DNA of 64,000 nucleotides from Bacteroidaceae bacterium (lineage in GTDB: Bacteria; Bacteroidota; Bacteroidia; Bacteroidales; Bacteroidaceae), in assembly GCA_017548075.1 (NCBI GenBank), contig JAFYNL010000032.1, positions 1-64,000 of the forward strand, given 5' to 3'. The notes under the pieces were generated by a model, which did no database searches, was not told the origin of the DNA, and saw nothing but the letters and a program-made list of their open reading frames with translations. A program made the position numbers and the translations under genes. Below, piece by piece: positions 36,352-44,549 of this stretch; the first letter of the stretch is position 1; the number at the start of each line of letters is the position of its first letter.

Positions 36352-36804
36352 ATGAAGGACCGAATTAGAGCTCTCATGAACCACATGGGAATGTCGCAAA
36401 AGGATTTTGCTAACGAGATTTGTATTTCGGCAGGAACACTTTCGAGTATTTTTAGTGGCAGAAATAAACCAACCCTTAATACATTAAATAATATTCATGA
36501 ACGTTTCCCTGAGGTAAATATGGATTGGTTGATGAATGGAAAAGACGAAATGTTTGTTACTTCAACTCCAGATTCGTCACAATTGGATGCAAATGGAGTA
36601 AGTCCGTCAACTGTTTCGTCCCCTATCTCAGGTCTTCCCATCCAACCTGAGTTCATGAATCAGCTTTCAGGCTCTCAACAGATGCCCCCTCAAACATCGA
36701 ATTTTACGCAAGAAGGAAAAATATTTGACAAACCTTCGCGAAAAATAGCAGAAATAAGAGTCTTTTATGACGATGGAACGTTCGAAACATTCTCTGCTAA
36801 GTAA
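36352..36804 (+). CDS. XRE family helix-turn-helix regulator
   Basis: 150 residues. Residues about 1-65 form a Cro/CI-type helix-turn-helix (MGMSQKDFANEICISAGTLS, then SIFSGRNKPTLNTL). NMDWLMNGKDEMF after it is common in this Bacteroidetes subgroup. The middle is Ser/Pro/Gln-rich and probably disordered, and the last 25 residues (IAEIRVFYDDGTFETF) look like a small conserved beta hairpin. It has its own promoter and terminator, so it is monocistronic. Targets are unknown. Confidence 0.88.
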   Translation: MKDRIRALMNHMGMSQKDFANEICISAGTLSSIFSGRNKPTLNTLNNIHERFPEVNMDWLMNGKDEMFVTSTPDSSQLDANGVSPSTVSSPISGLPIQPEFMNQLSGSQQMPPQTSNFTQEGKIFDKPSRKIAEIRVFYDDGTFETFSAK

Positions 36805-36813
36805 TGAAAAATG

Positions 36814-36846
36814 TCGGAACATAGTTTTATGTTCCGATTTTTTTGA
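36814..36846 (+). terminator. Terminator of the XRE regulator gene
   Basis: A perfect 10-bp stem (TCGGAACATA / TATGTTCCGA) around GTTT, followed by a run of T. Confidence 0.93.
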
Positions 36847-36933
36847 CCCATAACTTTGTTGTCCCTTTAGTACGCTTGGGTATAATACGCTACTTTTTTA
36901 GTTATTTTGCTTGTATATCTCTTGCTATTGTCG

Positions 36934-36941
36934 TAACTTTG
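36934..36941 (+). promoter_or_regulatory. -7 box of pyrK
   Basis: TAACTTTG followed by CAGCGCG, with TTG at 36911-36913 about 20 bp upstream. The start codons at 36961 and 36967 follow within 30 bp. Confidence 0.75.
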
Positions 36942-36960
36942 CAGCGCGTTATATATAATA

Positions 36961-37740
36961 ATGTATATGAGGAAGTACTTTTTGGACCTTCGAGTCACCT
37001 CTGTGGAGCAGTTAAGTGAGCGATATCTTTTGCTTACTGCGACCAATCCTTCTGGCCCTCTCCCCGAAATGCATCCTGGACAGTTTGCCCAGCTGCGTAT
37101 CGACGAGAGCAAAGAGACCTTCCTTCGTCGCCCAATCAGCCTGCATTGTGTTGATTATCAGCGAAATGAGGTGGGATTTCTGATACAGAAAGTGGGCAAA
37201 GGTACTGCTTCGCTTTGGGAGAAACGACCGGGTTCAACTTTGAATGCGATTCTTCCTTTGGGCAAGGGCTTCACGATGCCTAAGTCGTTGGAACAGAAAG
37301 TCTTGCTCGTTGGTGGCGGAGTCGGAATTGCTCCTCTCCTCTTTATGGGGACTGAGATGCAGAAGATGGGAGCCAAGCCGACTTTCTTGCTGGGAGCTCG
37401 CAGCAAATCGGACTTGCTCAGGCTCGATGCCTATCGGGCTTGTGGCGATGTTTATGTGACCACGGAAGACGGTTCGGAAGGCGAGAAAGGCTTCGTTACG
37501 CAACACAGTATCTTGCAGCGAGAGAAGTTCGAAAACATCGCTGTATGCGGGCCTAAGCCTATGATGTTGGCAATGGCTTCCTATGCAAAACAGGCTGGAA
37601 TTCCGTGTGAAGTCAGCTTGGAAAACATGATGGCTTGCGGCTTGGGTGCTTGCCTTTGCTGCGTTGAAGACACGAAAGACGGAAATGTCTGCGTCTGCAA
37701 GGAAGGGCCCGTGTTTAATGTGGAGAAACTAAAATGGTAG
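36961..37740 (+). CDS. pyrK: Dihydroorotate dehydrogenase electron transfer subunit
   Basis: 259 residues (257 if ATG 36967 is used). The FAD site FLRRPISLH, the NAD-binding GGGVGIAPLLF, and the C-terminal 2Fe-2S cysteine cluster CGLGACLCC...CVC identify PyrK. It passes electrons from PyrD (type 1B) to NAD+. PyrD follows, but 143 bp separate them and this gap holds array E, which is unusual for a two-subunit enzyme. Confidence 0.93.
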   Translation: MYMRKYFLDLRVTSVEQLSERYLLLTATNPSGPLPEMHPGQFAQLRIDESKETFLRRPISLHCVDYQRNEVGFLIQKVGKGTASLWEKRPGSTLNAILPLGKGFTMPKSLEQKVLLVGGGVGIAPLLFMGTEMQKMGAKPTFLLGARSKSDLLRLDAYRACGDVYVTTEDGSEGEKGFVTQHSILQREKFENIAVCGPKPMMLAMASYAKQAGIPCEVSLENMMACGLGACLCCVEDTKDGNVCVCKEGPVFNVEKLKW

Positions 37741-37752
37741 CGACTCAAAACA

Positions 37753-37850
37753 TAACACAGTTAAAATTCAAACGTAACGTGTTACGTTGGCAAAGTTAAC
37801 GTGTTACGATGGCAAACATAACGAGTTAAGTTCGGCAACGACACTAGGGT
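37753..37850. repeat. 22-bp-pitch core array E (5 cores), inside the pyrK-pyrD gap
   Basis: Cores start at 37753 (TAACACAGTTA), 37775 and 37797 (TAACGTGTTA), 37819 (TAACGAGTTA) and 37841 (ACACTAGGGT), exactly 22 bp apart. It starts 13 bp after the pyrK stop and ends 33 bp before the pyrD start, so it is likely transcribed between two subunit genes. Confidence 0.9.
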
Positions 37851-37883
37851 AGTTGAAAAAGACACAATAAGAGAACGAAAAAG

Positions 37884-38792
37884 ATGGCAGATTTGCGAGT
37901 AGATATAGCTGGTTTGAAACTCCAGAATCCTGTGCTTACAGCAAGCGGAACCTTTGGCTATGGCGTAGAGTATCAGGACTTTATCGACCTGAGCGGGCTG
38001 GGAGGAATCATCGTGAAAGGCACTACCCTCGAACCTCGCGAAGGCAATCCCTATCCCAGAATGGCTGAGACGGCACAGGGAATGCTTAATTGTGTCGGAC
38101 TTCAGAACAAGGGTGTGGACTACTTTTGCAAGCAAATCTATCCTCAGATAAAGGACATCAAGACCAACATGATTGTGAATGTCTCCGGTAACAGCCCTGA
38201 GGATTACGCCGAGTGTGCAGCCCGTATCAATGAACTCGATTGCATTCCAGCGATAGAGCTCAACATCTCTTGTCCGAACGTCAAACACGGAGGCATGGCT
38301 TTCGGAACGTCTACCGAGGGTGCGACAAGTGTTGTGAAGGCCGTCCGAGAGGCTTATAAGAAGACGCTCATCGTGAAACTTTCTCCGAATGTGACAAGCA
38401 TAACGGACATTGCTCTTGCCGTTCAAGATGCTGGAGCTGATGCAGTTAGCCTCATAAATACTTTGATGGGAATGGCCATCGATATTGAGAAACGCAAACG
38501 CATCCTGAGTATCGGAACGGGAGGACTGAGCGGTCCTTGCATCAAGCCAGTTGCTTTGCGAATGGTTTACCAAGTTGCTCATGCAATTAAGGTGCCTGTT
38601 ATCGGTCTTGGAGGCATTAGCAATGCGAAGGATGCAATAGAGTTCCTTCTCGCTGGAGCTAGTGCGATAGAGATAGGAACAGCCAATTTCCTCGACCCAA
38701 CCGTTAGTGTGAAGGTCGTGAAAGGCATCGACGAATACCTCGAGAAACATGGTTTCATGAGTGTGAAAGAGATAGTGGGATTGTGTGAATAA
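37884..38792 (+). CDS. pyrD: Dihydroorotate dehydrogenase, class 1B catalytic subunit
   Basis: 302 residues. [46 protein letters not shown] (with the catalytic-site region), [15 protein letters not shown] and [20 protein letters not shown] are FMN and substrate-site blocks of DHODH 1B. It oxidises dihydroorotate to orotate in pyrimidine synthesis together with PyrK. TrmD follows 12 bp later. Confidence 0.95.
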   Translation: MADLRVDIAGLKLQNPVLTASGTFGYGVEYQDFIDLSGLGGIIVKGTTLEPREGNPYPRMAETAQGMLNCVGLQNKGVDYFCKQIYPQIKDIKTNMIVNVSGNSPEDYAECAARINELDCIPAIELNISCPNVKHGGMAFGTSTEGATSVVKAVREAYKKTLIVKLSPNVTSITDIALAVQDAGADAVSLINTLMGMAIDIEKRKRILSIGTGGLSGPCIKPVALRMVYQVAHAIKVPVIGLGGISNAKDAIEFLLAGASAIEIGTANFLDPTVSVKVVKGIDEYLEKHGFMSVKEIVGLCE

Positions 38793-38804
38793 GTGTCGTA
38801 GAAA

Positions 38805-39521
38805 ATGCGAATAGACATCATAACCGTATTACCCGAACTGATTGAGGGCTTCATGCAGGAATCCATCGTCGGAAGGGCACAAAGAAAGGGATTGGTGGAA
38901 ATACATATCCATAATCTGCGCGACTATACTTTGGATAAGTGGAGGCGTGTGGATGACTATCCTTTTGGCGGTTTTGCCGGTATGGTTATGCAATGCGAAC
39001 CGATAGACCGATGCATCTCGGCTCTGACTGCCGAGCGTCATTACGACCAAATCATCTTTACAACTCCAGACGGCGAGCAGTTCGACCAACCGATGGCCAA
39101 CAGTCTTTCGCTTTGCGAGAACATAATTATCCTTTGCGGACACTATAAAGGAGTCGACTATCGCATTCGCGAACACCTTATAACTAAGGAAGTTAGCATA
39201 GGTGACTATGTCCTGACGGGAGGAGAACTTGCGGCTGCGGTAATGGCGGATGCAATCGTCCGAATCCTTCCAGGAGCAATAGGCGACGAGCAAAGCGCGC
39301 TCTCCGACTCCTTTCAGGACAATCTTTTGGCCGCTCCGGTCTATACTCGTCCTGCCGAATACAAGGGTTGGAAGGTGCCCGAGGTCCTGCTTTCGGGCAA
39401 CGAGCGCTTGATAAAGGAATGGGAACTGCAGCAGAGTTTGGAGCGGACACAAAGACTACGTCCCGATTTGCTTACCGAAGAGACTGCGAAAAGTCTGCAA
39501 AAAAGGAAGTCGAAAAAGTAG
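38805..39521 (+). CDS. trmD: tRNA (guanine-N1-)-methyltransferase
   Basis: 238 residues, normal length. [42 protein letters not shown] and [14 protein letters not shown] (trefoil-knot SAM site) are all present, as is the C-terminal [14 protein letters not shown]. It methylates G37 of tRNAs and prevents frameshifting. It sits away from the usual rpsP-rimM-rplS cluster, as is normal in Bacteroidetes. Confidence 0.96.
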   Translation: MRIDIITVLPELIEGFMQESIVGRAQRKGLVEIHIHNLRDYTLDKWRRVDDYPFGGFAGMVMQCEPIDRCISALTAERHYDQIIFTTPDGEQFDQPMANSLSLCENIIILCGHYKGVDYRIREHLITKEVSIGDYVLTGGELAAAVMADAIVRILPGAIGDEQSALSDSFQDNLLAAPVYTRPAEYKGWKVPEVLLSGNERLIKEWELQQSLERTQRLRPDLLTEETAKSLQKRKSKK

Positions 39522-39554
39522 AAATAGATTGCATTCATATAATGTAAAAGCTAT

Positions 39555-40163
39555 ATGGAAAAGAAGAAAATGAACCTTTACATCATTGCAGGCTGTAATG
39601 GCGCAGGCAAGACGACTGCCTCGTTCACGGTCTTGCCCGAGATGTTGGGTTGCAGAGAGTTTGTCAATGCCGACGAAATAGCAGCCGGTCTTTCTCCTTT
39701 CAATCCGGAAGGAGTAGCTATTCAGGCAGGCCGATTGATGATTGACCGCATCATTTATCTGCTGAAAGAAGGCGAGACCTTTGCTTTCGAGACGACTTTG
39801 GCCACTCGTTCTTATGTGAAACTAATCAAGCAAGCTCAAAAGCGAGGCTATTTCGTGACGTTGCTTTTCTTCTTGCTGAGTACCCCGGAACAGGCCATAG
39901 CTCGTGTCGCAAAGCGTGTAGCAATGGGCGGTCATAACATTCCGACCGACGTTATTTTACGTCGTTACGAGGCAGGCCTGAGCAACCTCTTCCAGCTTTA
40001 TATTCCTGTGGTGGACAGCTGGTCGCTCTATGACAATAGCGATTGCCCGGCTCTTCATATCGCTTCGGGTTTAGGCGGGGACAAGGTTGCAGTTTACGAC
40101 GAGAAGGCTTATCAGGAGCTTCAGGAAAAATACAATCAGCCGGAGGAGGGCGAGAAGGCATGA
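39555..40163 (+). CDS. Zeta-toxin-like P-loop kinase (COG4185 type)
   Basis: 202 residues. Walker A IIAGCNGAGKTTASF, then FVNADEIAAGLSPFNPE and FAFETTLATRSY, match the predicted ABC-type ATPase/zeta-toxin fold of COG4185. YFVTLLFFLLSTPEQAIARV is the following core strand and lid region. Zeta toxins phosphorylate UDP-GlcNAc, but many chromosomal COG4185 members have no shown toxicity. The stop overlaps the start of a 69-residue partner gene (ATGA), which suggests a stoichiometric pair. Confidence 0.82.
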   Translation: MEKKKMNLYIIAGCNGAGKTTASFTVLPEMLGCREFVNADEIAAGLSPFNPEGVAIQAGRLMIDRIIYLLKEGETFAFETTLATRSYVKLIKQAQKRGYFVTLLFFLLSTPEQAIARVAKRVAMGGHNIPTDVILRRYEAGLSNLFQLYIPVVDSWSLYDNSDCPALHIASGLGGDKVAVYDEKAYQELQEKYNQPEEGEKA

Positions 40164-40369
40164 AAGAGCATGAGATTCTAGAGATGCAACGCCTTATAGA
40201 TGAGGGTGTTCGCAAGGCCCAATACCGCCTTTTGCAACGTGCTTGTGCTGCAAATCAGGCTCTCGTTGTTTGTAGGAACGGAAAGATTCTCGAGATGGTA
40301 CCGGAGATGGGACAGAGTTTCCAAGATGGTAGTGCCGGAGATCCTCTGGCTCGAAGAAAGGATAGATAA
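40160..40369 (+). CDS. Small partner protein of the zeta-like kinase
   Basis: 69 residues. The start ATG at 40160 overlaps the kinase stop by 4 bp. The N-terminal half is a charged helix (MKEHEILEMQRLIDEGVRKA), the middle ALVVCRNGKILEMVPE looks like a short beta hairpin. Longer in-frame readings upstream would overlap the kinase gene and are not needed. No named family is recognised; an antitoxin-like or specificity role is a guess from position only. Confidence 0.7.
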   Translation: MKEHEILEMQRLIDEGVRKAQYRLLQRACAANQALVVCRNGKILEMVPEMGQSFQDGSAGDPLARRKDR

Positions 40370-40385
40370 GAATCATTAAAAGAAT

Positions 40386-40417
40386 AAGGGCCCGGACAAT
40401 TGAATGTTCGGGCCCTT
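40386..40417. terminator. Hairpin between convergent genes
   Basis: AAGGGCCCGGACA pairs with TGTTCGGGCCCTT around 6 nt. The GC-rich stem is strong but the U-tracts on both sides are weak; it likely serves both the kinase pair and the opposing OMP gene. Confidence 0.75.
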
Positions 40418-40439
40418 AATGTTTGTATTCAGGAAGGAT

Positions 40440-41090
40440 TTAGAAGCAATAACCCAACTGCATGCCGCACTCTCGAACGCCTGGATATTTACTTGAATCG
40501 CGGAAATCACGAGAGTAGCTGACACCAAGGAAATAGCGATTCAAATAGAAGCGAACGCCTGTCTGCCACGACACTTGGAAGTGATGCCAGTCGTAGGGGT
40601 TGCCAATCAGACAAGTGCTTTCAGGTCCTGTATGTTCACGAGCCATTGCAATAGCTCGAATCGAGGCTCCGGCATAAGGCGCTATGGCATGGTCCTTGTC
40701 CTTCCAGGGATACCATTTGTAGATCACGTTTATGGGAATTCGGAAGGTCAGGACACGGGCTTTTAGCACGCTGGTTTCCCAAGAGAATTTCATGTTCGCA
40801 CCGGCTTCCACGAAGTAGGGCAAATCCTCCACGACCTCGATGCTACGGAAATAGCCGACCGTCATTTCGTTGAATTTCACGCGGTCATCCTCGTTCACCT
40901 TGTATCGGGCTGGCGAGTACTGCAGGTAGAAAGCGTTATTGTATTTTTTGTGTTGAGGTTTTGGAGCTACTTCTTCCTCGTCGTCGAGACTCCATTCTTC
41001 CAACTCGTATTCATCGTCGAACTGCGCTTGTGCGTTCAATCCGAAGCACAGCACGGCAAGCAGAGCCATTTTTATGCGGGTGGTGGACAT
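40440..41090 (-). CDS. Small outer-membrane beta-barrel-like protein
   Basis: 216 residues. A signal peptide (ending GLNAQAQ) is followed by an acidic stretch (DDEYELEEWSLDDEEEVAP) and then alternating beta strands ending in an aromatic residue (GMQLGYCF), as in outer-membrane barrels that fold through BAM. No named family is recognised. Internal ATG 41069 would also leave the signal peptide intact. It lies opposite the kinase pair and is followed by a bidirectional hairpin. Confidence 0.72.
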   Translation of the reverse strand: MSTTRIKMALLAVLCFGLNAQAQFDDEYELEEWSLDDEEEVAPKPQHKKYNNAFYLQYSPARYKVNEDDRVKFNEMTVGYFRSIEVVEDLPYFVEAGANMKFSWETSVLKARVLTFRIPINVIYKWYPWKDKDHAIAPYAGASIRAIAMAREHTGPESTCLIGNPYDWHHFQVSWQTGVRFYLNRYFLGVSYSRDFRDSSKYPGVRECGMQLGYCF

Positions 41091-41173
41091 GGCTGAAAAT
41101 GTTTTTAGATTGAATTTAGGGCGAAGTCGAGTAGGAGAGTGTTCACTTCGCTCGTGGTCGATAGGGTGTGTGC

Positions 41174-41341
41174 TCAGTTTCGTTTCGTGATGTAGATGTG
41201 TACCACGATGCCGATAACAATGAGGAGCAGAGCGCCGAAATTGTAGAAATTATAGTCCTCAAGACTAAGGACATAGCTCAGGATGAGCAGCACAGCGCCG
41301 AGCACGATAAGGATGATTCCCAAGTTCAGTTTCCAGTTCAT
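41174..41341 (-). CDS. 55-residue two-helix membrane protein
   Basis: Starts MNWKLNLGIILIVLGAVLLI and ends HIYITKRN. Two hydrophobic helices (about residues 6-26 and 35-50) are joined by the loop LEDYNFYN. A -7 box TATATTTG lies at 41389-41382 on the minus strand, about 40 bp before the ATG. The frame on the other strand has a start and stop at similar places but lacks a promoter and has poor protein composition. Such short membrane proteins are frequent in Bacteroidales; function unknown. Confidence 0.75.
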   Translation of the reverse strand: MNWKLNLGIILIVLGAVLLILSYVLSLEDYNFYNFGALLLIVIGIVVHIYITKRN

Positions 41342-41381
41342 AATATGTAAGTTTATGAGTTATTTATACTAGTTCGACTTG

Positions 41382-41389
41382 CAAATATA
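41382..41389 (-). promoter_or_regulatory. -7 box of the 55-residue membrane protein gene
   Basis: TATATTTG on the minus strand, followed by CAAGTCG, about 40 bp upstream of the ATG at 41341. Confidence 0.7.
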
Positions 41390-41449
41390 CGAAAAAGTTT
41401 AAAGTTTAGAGCCCAGAGATTGGAGTTTTTTTCTTTTAAAGAGGTTTTT

Positions 41450-41869
41450 TCAGAACTGCCACCATTTCTTTTTGTGCTCCGGCTCTACCATTGAGAGTCG
41501 TTCCATCATGATGCGTTCGTAGGTTTTCTTTTCGGTGATTATCTGATAAATAGTGCCCCAATCGGGCAGTCCGCCCAGGTTTCGGTCGTCAATCCAGACA
41601 TCGGCCTTGATTTTCCGACTGAAGCTCTGGTTTCTATGTTCCACCTCTTCGGGGAAGTCTTTGTTCACGGCGTAGAACTCCACGCCTCTTTGGCGGCACC
41701 ATTCCACGGCGTCGTCCAGCAGTTTGCCTTCGCGCACGCTCCAGAGAATCAGTTTGTGGCGGTCTTCAATGAGCATTCTGAGTGTTTGAGTGGCGAAAGG
41801 CAACTCCTTTCCTATTTCGGGATAGCGGTGTTCCACTATGGTTCCGTCGAAGTCAACAGCGATAGTCAT
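41450..41869 (-). CDS. Small HAD-like hydrolase
   Basis: 139 residues from the ATG at 41869. MTIAVDFDGTIVEHRYPEIG carries the HAD motif I (DFDGT), LILWSVREGK motif II and VWIDDRNLGG the acidic motif IV; there is no large cap domain. This is the short Bacteroidetes family of unknown substrate. A TTG 30 bp upstream (41899) falls inside the promoter box at 41897-41904 and is not a credible start. Confidence 0.85.
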   Translation of the reverse strand: MTIAVDFDGTIVEHRYPEIGKELPFATQTLRMLIEDRHKLILWSVREGKLLDDAVEWCRQRGVEFYAVNKDFPEEVEHRNQSFSRKIKADVWIDDRNLGGLPDWGTIYQIITEKKTYERIMMERLSMVEPEHKKKWWQF

Positions 41870-41896
41870 CTTGATTTTCGTATTTGTTTTGCTCTG

Positions 41897-41904
41897 CAAA
41901 GATA
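41897..41904 (-). promoter_or_regulatory. -7 box of the HAD-like gene
   Basis: TATCTTTG on the minus strand, 28 bp before the ATG at 41869. Confidence 0.7.
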
Positions 41905-41957
41905 GTAAATTTTTGGCAAAAACGCGCGAAAAAACGAAAAAAACGAGGCTTGCCGAC

Positions 41958-41986
41958 TTGTTTCTCGTTAAAAAGCACTAAATTTG
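41958..41986 (+). promoter_or_regulatory. -33/-7 promoter of the Wza-like gene
   Basis: TTG at 41958-41960 and TAAATTTG at 41979-41986, 18 bp apart. It places the start at ATG 42011. Confidence 0.75.
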
Positions 41987-42010
41987 CGCAGCAAAATAAA
42001 CCGATTAGAT

Positions 42011-42826
42011 ATGAAAAAGTCAACAACCCTCTTGCTCGCGCTCATGGGTGTGCTCATGATGTCGAGCTGTGTTTCAACCAAGAAGATTGTCTATTTCCAG
42101 GACCCCAACAAGGTGTTCGAACAAGGTCAGCAAATCATTCAGCAGTACGAGATGCGCCTTAAGTGTGCCGACCAGCTGCTCGTCAAAGTGACTTGCAGCG
42201 AGCCTGAACTCCTAACCATTTTCGCTCAGGACGTCACAATGGGTTCGCAAGGCAACAATTCCAACATTGGTACTAGTGGCGGTTCTTCTATGAGCAACGT
42301 ATATGGCTTTACTGTCAGCAACGACGGTAAAATTACGCTTCCGGCTGTGGGAGCCGTCGAGGTGGCAGGGCTCACAACCGACGAGGCAGCCCGTCGCATC
42401 GAGCAGTGCATCATCAACGCCAACCTCATTAAAGATCCCGAGGTGACCGTTCGTCTGCTCAATGCCCGTGTGGCAGTGCTCGGAGCCGTCAAGAGCCCCC
42501 ATGTCGTCAGCCTGACCAGCGAACGCAACACCATTCTCGACATCCTCGCCCAGTGTGGCGACATAGCCGACACAGGCCTTCGCCAGAAACTCACACTTTA
42601 TCGCGACGAAGACGGCGTGCTCAAGAAGTACCCTATCGACCTCACGACCACCGAAATCTTCCAGAACCCCGCCTACTACGTGCAGCAGAACGACCTCATC
42701 TACGTCGAGCCCAACAAGAGCCAGACCGTCAAGAGCAGCGCCTTCTACACTTTCCTCAGTGCGGGAGCCAGCATTGTGGGCGTTATAGCATCCGTAGTCG
42801 CACTCGTGTTTGCTTTGAAGAAATAA
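42011..42826 (+). CDS. Polysaccharide export (Wza/BexD-like) outer-membrane lipoprotein
   Basis: 271 residues. The signal peptide ends in the lipobox MMSSCVSTKK. A Poly_export domain follows (YEMRLKCADQLLVKVTCSEP) and an SLBB-like domain (VRLLNARVAVLGAVKSPHVV). The last 25 residues form one membrane helix (GASIVGVIASVVALVFALKK). It forms the outer-membrane channel for capsule or exopolysaccharide. No Wzc-type partner lies nearby. GC content is higher than in most of the window. Its stop abuts the stop of the convergent DUF6359-like gene with no gap. Confidence 0.92.
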   Translation: MKKSTTLLLALMGVLMMSSCVSTKKIVYFQDPNKVFEQGQQIIQQYEMRLKCADQLLVKVTCSEPELLTIFAQDVTMGSQGNNSNIGTSGGSSMSNVYGFTVSNDGKITLPAVGAVEVAGLTTDEAARRIEQCIINANLIKDPEVTVRLLNARVAVLGAVKSPHVVSLTSERNTILDILAQCGDIADTGLRQKLTLYRDEDGVLKKYPIDLTTTEIFQNPAYYVQQNDLIYVEPNKSQTVKSSAFYTFLSAGASIVGVIASVVALVFALKK

Positions 42827-43372
42827 CTAAATCTGAATCGTGCCCCAGTTTAGGGGCGCTACGGACGCGATGTCGAATCCGTCCAACCACAGGCCTGTCG
42901 AGACACCTCGCAGGCCTTTTCTGTTCAGATAGACCGACGGTCTTCCCTTCACCAACAAAGGCTGACGGAAGTGCGCCCTGTTCGTGGGTATTGAGAAGCT
43001 CGACCTTGCCTTCTCGCTCTGGAGCTCTACCGGGATGCAGTCGTCCGTGCTTTCGCAAAGCGAGTCTGGCGAGAGCAAGATGTTCGACTGGTTCTCCGTC
43101 TCGGGGCTGAACACCGCGTTGCCCATCGATTGTCTGGCTGTGCCCACCACATAACCAATCACCCACACCGGCTCGTCGGTTGGCAGCGCCGCGTCCATCA
43201 CATCCGCCACCGTATAGGGGCAGGACATCGAGCCCAAGCCCGTGCCCACGATAGCTACAGATTGTACCGTCGTCTCAGCCACCTCAGCTGGCTCGGCATC
43301 CAGATCAGCCTTCTGGCAGCAGATAAAGAGAAGGCAAAGAATCGCCAGGCTATTCCTCTTCAGTAAAAGCAT
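42827..43372 (-). CDS. DUF6359-like lipoprotein
   Basis: 181 residues. The start has basic and hydrophobic residues (MLLLKRNSLAILCLLFICC) and the cysteines at its end could be lipidated. CPYTVADVMDAALPTDEPVW then VIGYVVGTARQSMGNA is the pattern of the OB-fold-like DUF6359 domain found in Bacteroidetes surface proteins. Its first 23 bases overlap the end of a small membrane-protein gene in another frame, which suggests coupled translation. Confidence 0.75.
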   Translation of the reverse strand: MLLLKRNSLAILCLLFICCQKADLDAEPAEVAETTVQSVAIVGTGLGSMSCPYTVADVMDAALPTDEPVWVIGYVVGTARQSMGNAVFSPETENQSNILLSPDSLCESTDDCIPVELQSEKARSSFSIPTNRAHFRQPLLVKGRPSVYLNRKGLRGVSTGLWLDGFDIASVAPLNWGTIQI

Positions 43373-43496
43373 CGAGCACCTTACGGCAGAGTTTAGGGAT
43401 ATTATGTTTGTAGTAGATATAGTCTCCCCACAGAACCAAATAAATCAGGGCCACCAGAATGCCCCAAATGATAAGGAAAAGAAACGTCAGACTCAT
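43350..43496 (-). CDS. 48-residue single-pass membrane protein
   Basis: Starts MSLTFLFLIIWGILVALIYL and ends VLDAFTEEE. One N-terminal hydrophobic helix (residues 3-23) is followed by GDYIYYKHN and a short charged tail. A TAATTTTG box on the minus strand at 43534-43527 lies about 30 bp upstream. It overlaps the start of the DUF6359-like gene by 23 bp. No named family is recognised. Confidence 0.72.
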   Translation of the reverse strand: MSLTFLFLIIWGILVALIYLVLWGDYIYYKHNIPKLCRKVLDAFTEEE

Positions 43497-43526
43497 ACCA
43501 AAGAGAAAAAGTAGTATTATTTATCG

Positions 43527-43534
43527 CAAAATTA
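43527..43534 (-). promoter_or_regulatory. -7 box of the small membrane protein/DUF6359 unit
   Basis: TAATTTTG on the minus strand, followed by CGATAAAT; about 30 bp before the ATG at 43496. Confidence 0.65.
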
Positions 43535-43568
43535 CAAATAATAAATTGAATAAAGAAGAAATAATCGT

Positions 43569-43576
43569 TAAATTTG
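43569..43576 (+). promoter_or_regulatory. -7 box of the FimB/Mfa2-like gene
   Basis: TAAATTTG followed by CAGAG, 28 bp before the ATG at 43605. Divergent from the box at 43534. Confidence 0.7.
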
Positions 43577-43604
43577 CAGAGAAAAACCAATAAAAATCAC
43601 AAAA

Positions 43605-44549
43605 ATGCACTTTCAACATCGTTCCCAGAGCCTTTTTCTGATCCATGCTCTATGTTTCTTGTCCTTTCTTGTGTCCTGTCAGTCTGGGCCTGACGAATCT
43701 ACCACTCCAGAAGGACAATGTACTGTTACCTTCTCTGTCAGCAACTATAGACAAATTAGTTTTGACGACCTTTCGAGTTTGGGAATGAGTAGGGCAACCA
43801 TAAGTATGACTCTTGCCAACCTGTCACTCACAATCTTTAATGCAGAAACGAATGAACAGGTTTCTCCAGCAATCCTTCATAAAAGTACGGATTATGATAG
43901 TGATGCCGAGACGGCCAAGACTTTTCCGAAGTTCTCTGTTAGTTTGCCTTATGGTCGCTATCGTGTTCTTGTATTGGGGTATAATGGTTCGCGAGAATGT
44001 AATATTGCTTCACTCAATCATATCTCATGGGTAGAGGATTATGTGCCTAATACGTTCCTCTATTGCGAAGAGCTTTTGCTCAATGAAGGAACCAGCCTTA
44101 GCAAGGAAATTACGCTTAAACATGTTGTGTCGGCATTCCGCGTGACGGCAGAAGATGCAATTCCTGTAGAACTTAAGAAGATGCGGTTTATTAGTACTGC
44201 AGGTGGAACCGTGCTCGATGCAATGACAGGCTTCGCTCCGCAGAGCACAGGAAGGACGTCGGAAATAGATGTGCCTGCCAGCTATGCAGGTAAGGAGGGT
44301 GTGGATTTTACTGTTTATCTCTTCTTACCTGAAGAACAGACAACTGGCAACTATACCGTTCAAGCTCTTGGACAAAATGATGTTGTACTTTGCCAGAAGC
44401 AATTTTATGATGTACCGCTTCGCATCAATTACTTGACTGTATGGCAAGGAAAGGCGTTCGAGCAAGGAGATATTGATACACCTGATGCCCAAAGTAACTT
44501 TGAAATCAAATGGAATATGGATTGGGCGGGAACGATTCCCATCCCCTAG
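43605..44549 (+). CDS. FimB/Mfa2-like fimbrial lipoprotein
   Basis: 314 residues. The signal peptide ends in LVSCQSGPDE, a lipobox. The body is beta-rich and follows the Mfa2/FimB (fimbrillin anchor) pattern: VTFSVSNYRQISFDD, KFSVSLPYGRYRVLVLGY (the usual PxGxYxx(V/L)xxG motif), LKHVVSAFRVTAED and a C-terminal INYLTVWQG strand. Such proteins anchor or regulate fimbriae on the surface. No major fimbrillin gene is nearby. It has lower GC than its neighbours. The stop overlaps that of the convergent TonB receptor by 4 bp. Confidence 0.82.
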   Translation: MHFQHRSQSLFLIHALCFLSFLVSCQSGPDESTTPEGQCTVTFSVSNYRQISFDDLSSLGMSRATISMTLANLSLTIFNAETNEQVSPAILHKSTDYDSDAETAKTFPKFSVSLPYGRYRVLVLGYNGSRECNIASLNHISWVEDYVPNTFLYCEELLLNEGTSLSKEITLKHVVSAFRVTAEDAIPVELKKMRFISTAGGTVLDAMTGFAPQSTGRTSEIDVPASYAGKEGVDFTVYLFLPEEQTTGNYTVQALGQNDVVLCQKQFYDVPLRINYLTVWQGKAFEQGDIDTPDAQSNFEIKWNMDWAGTIPIP

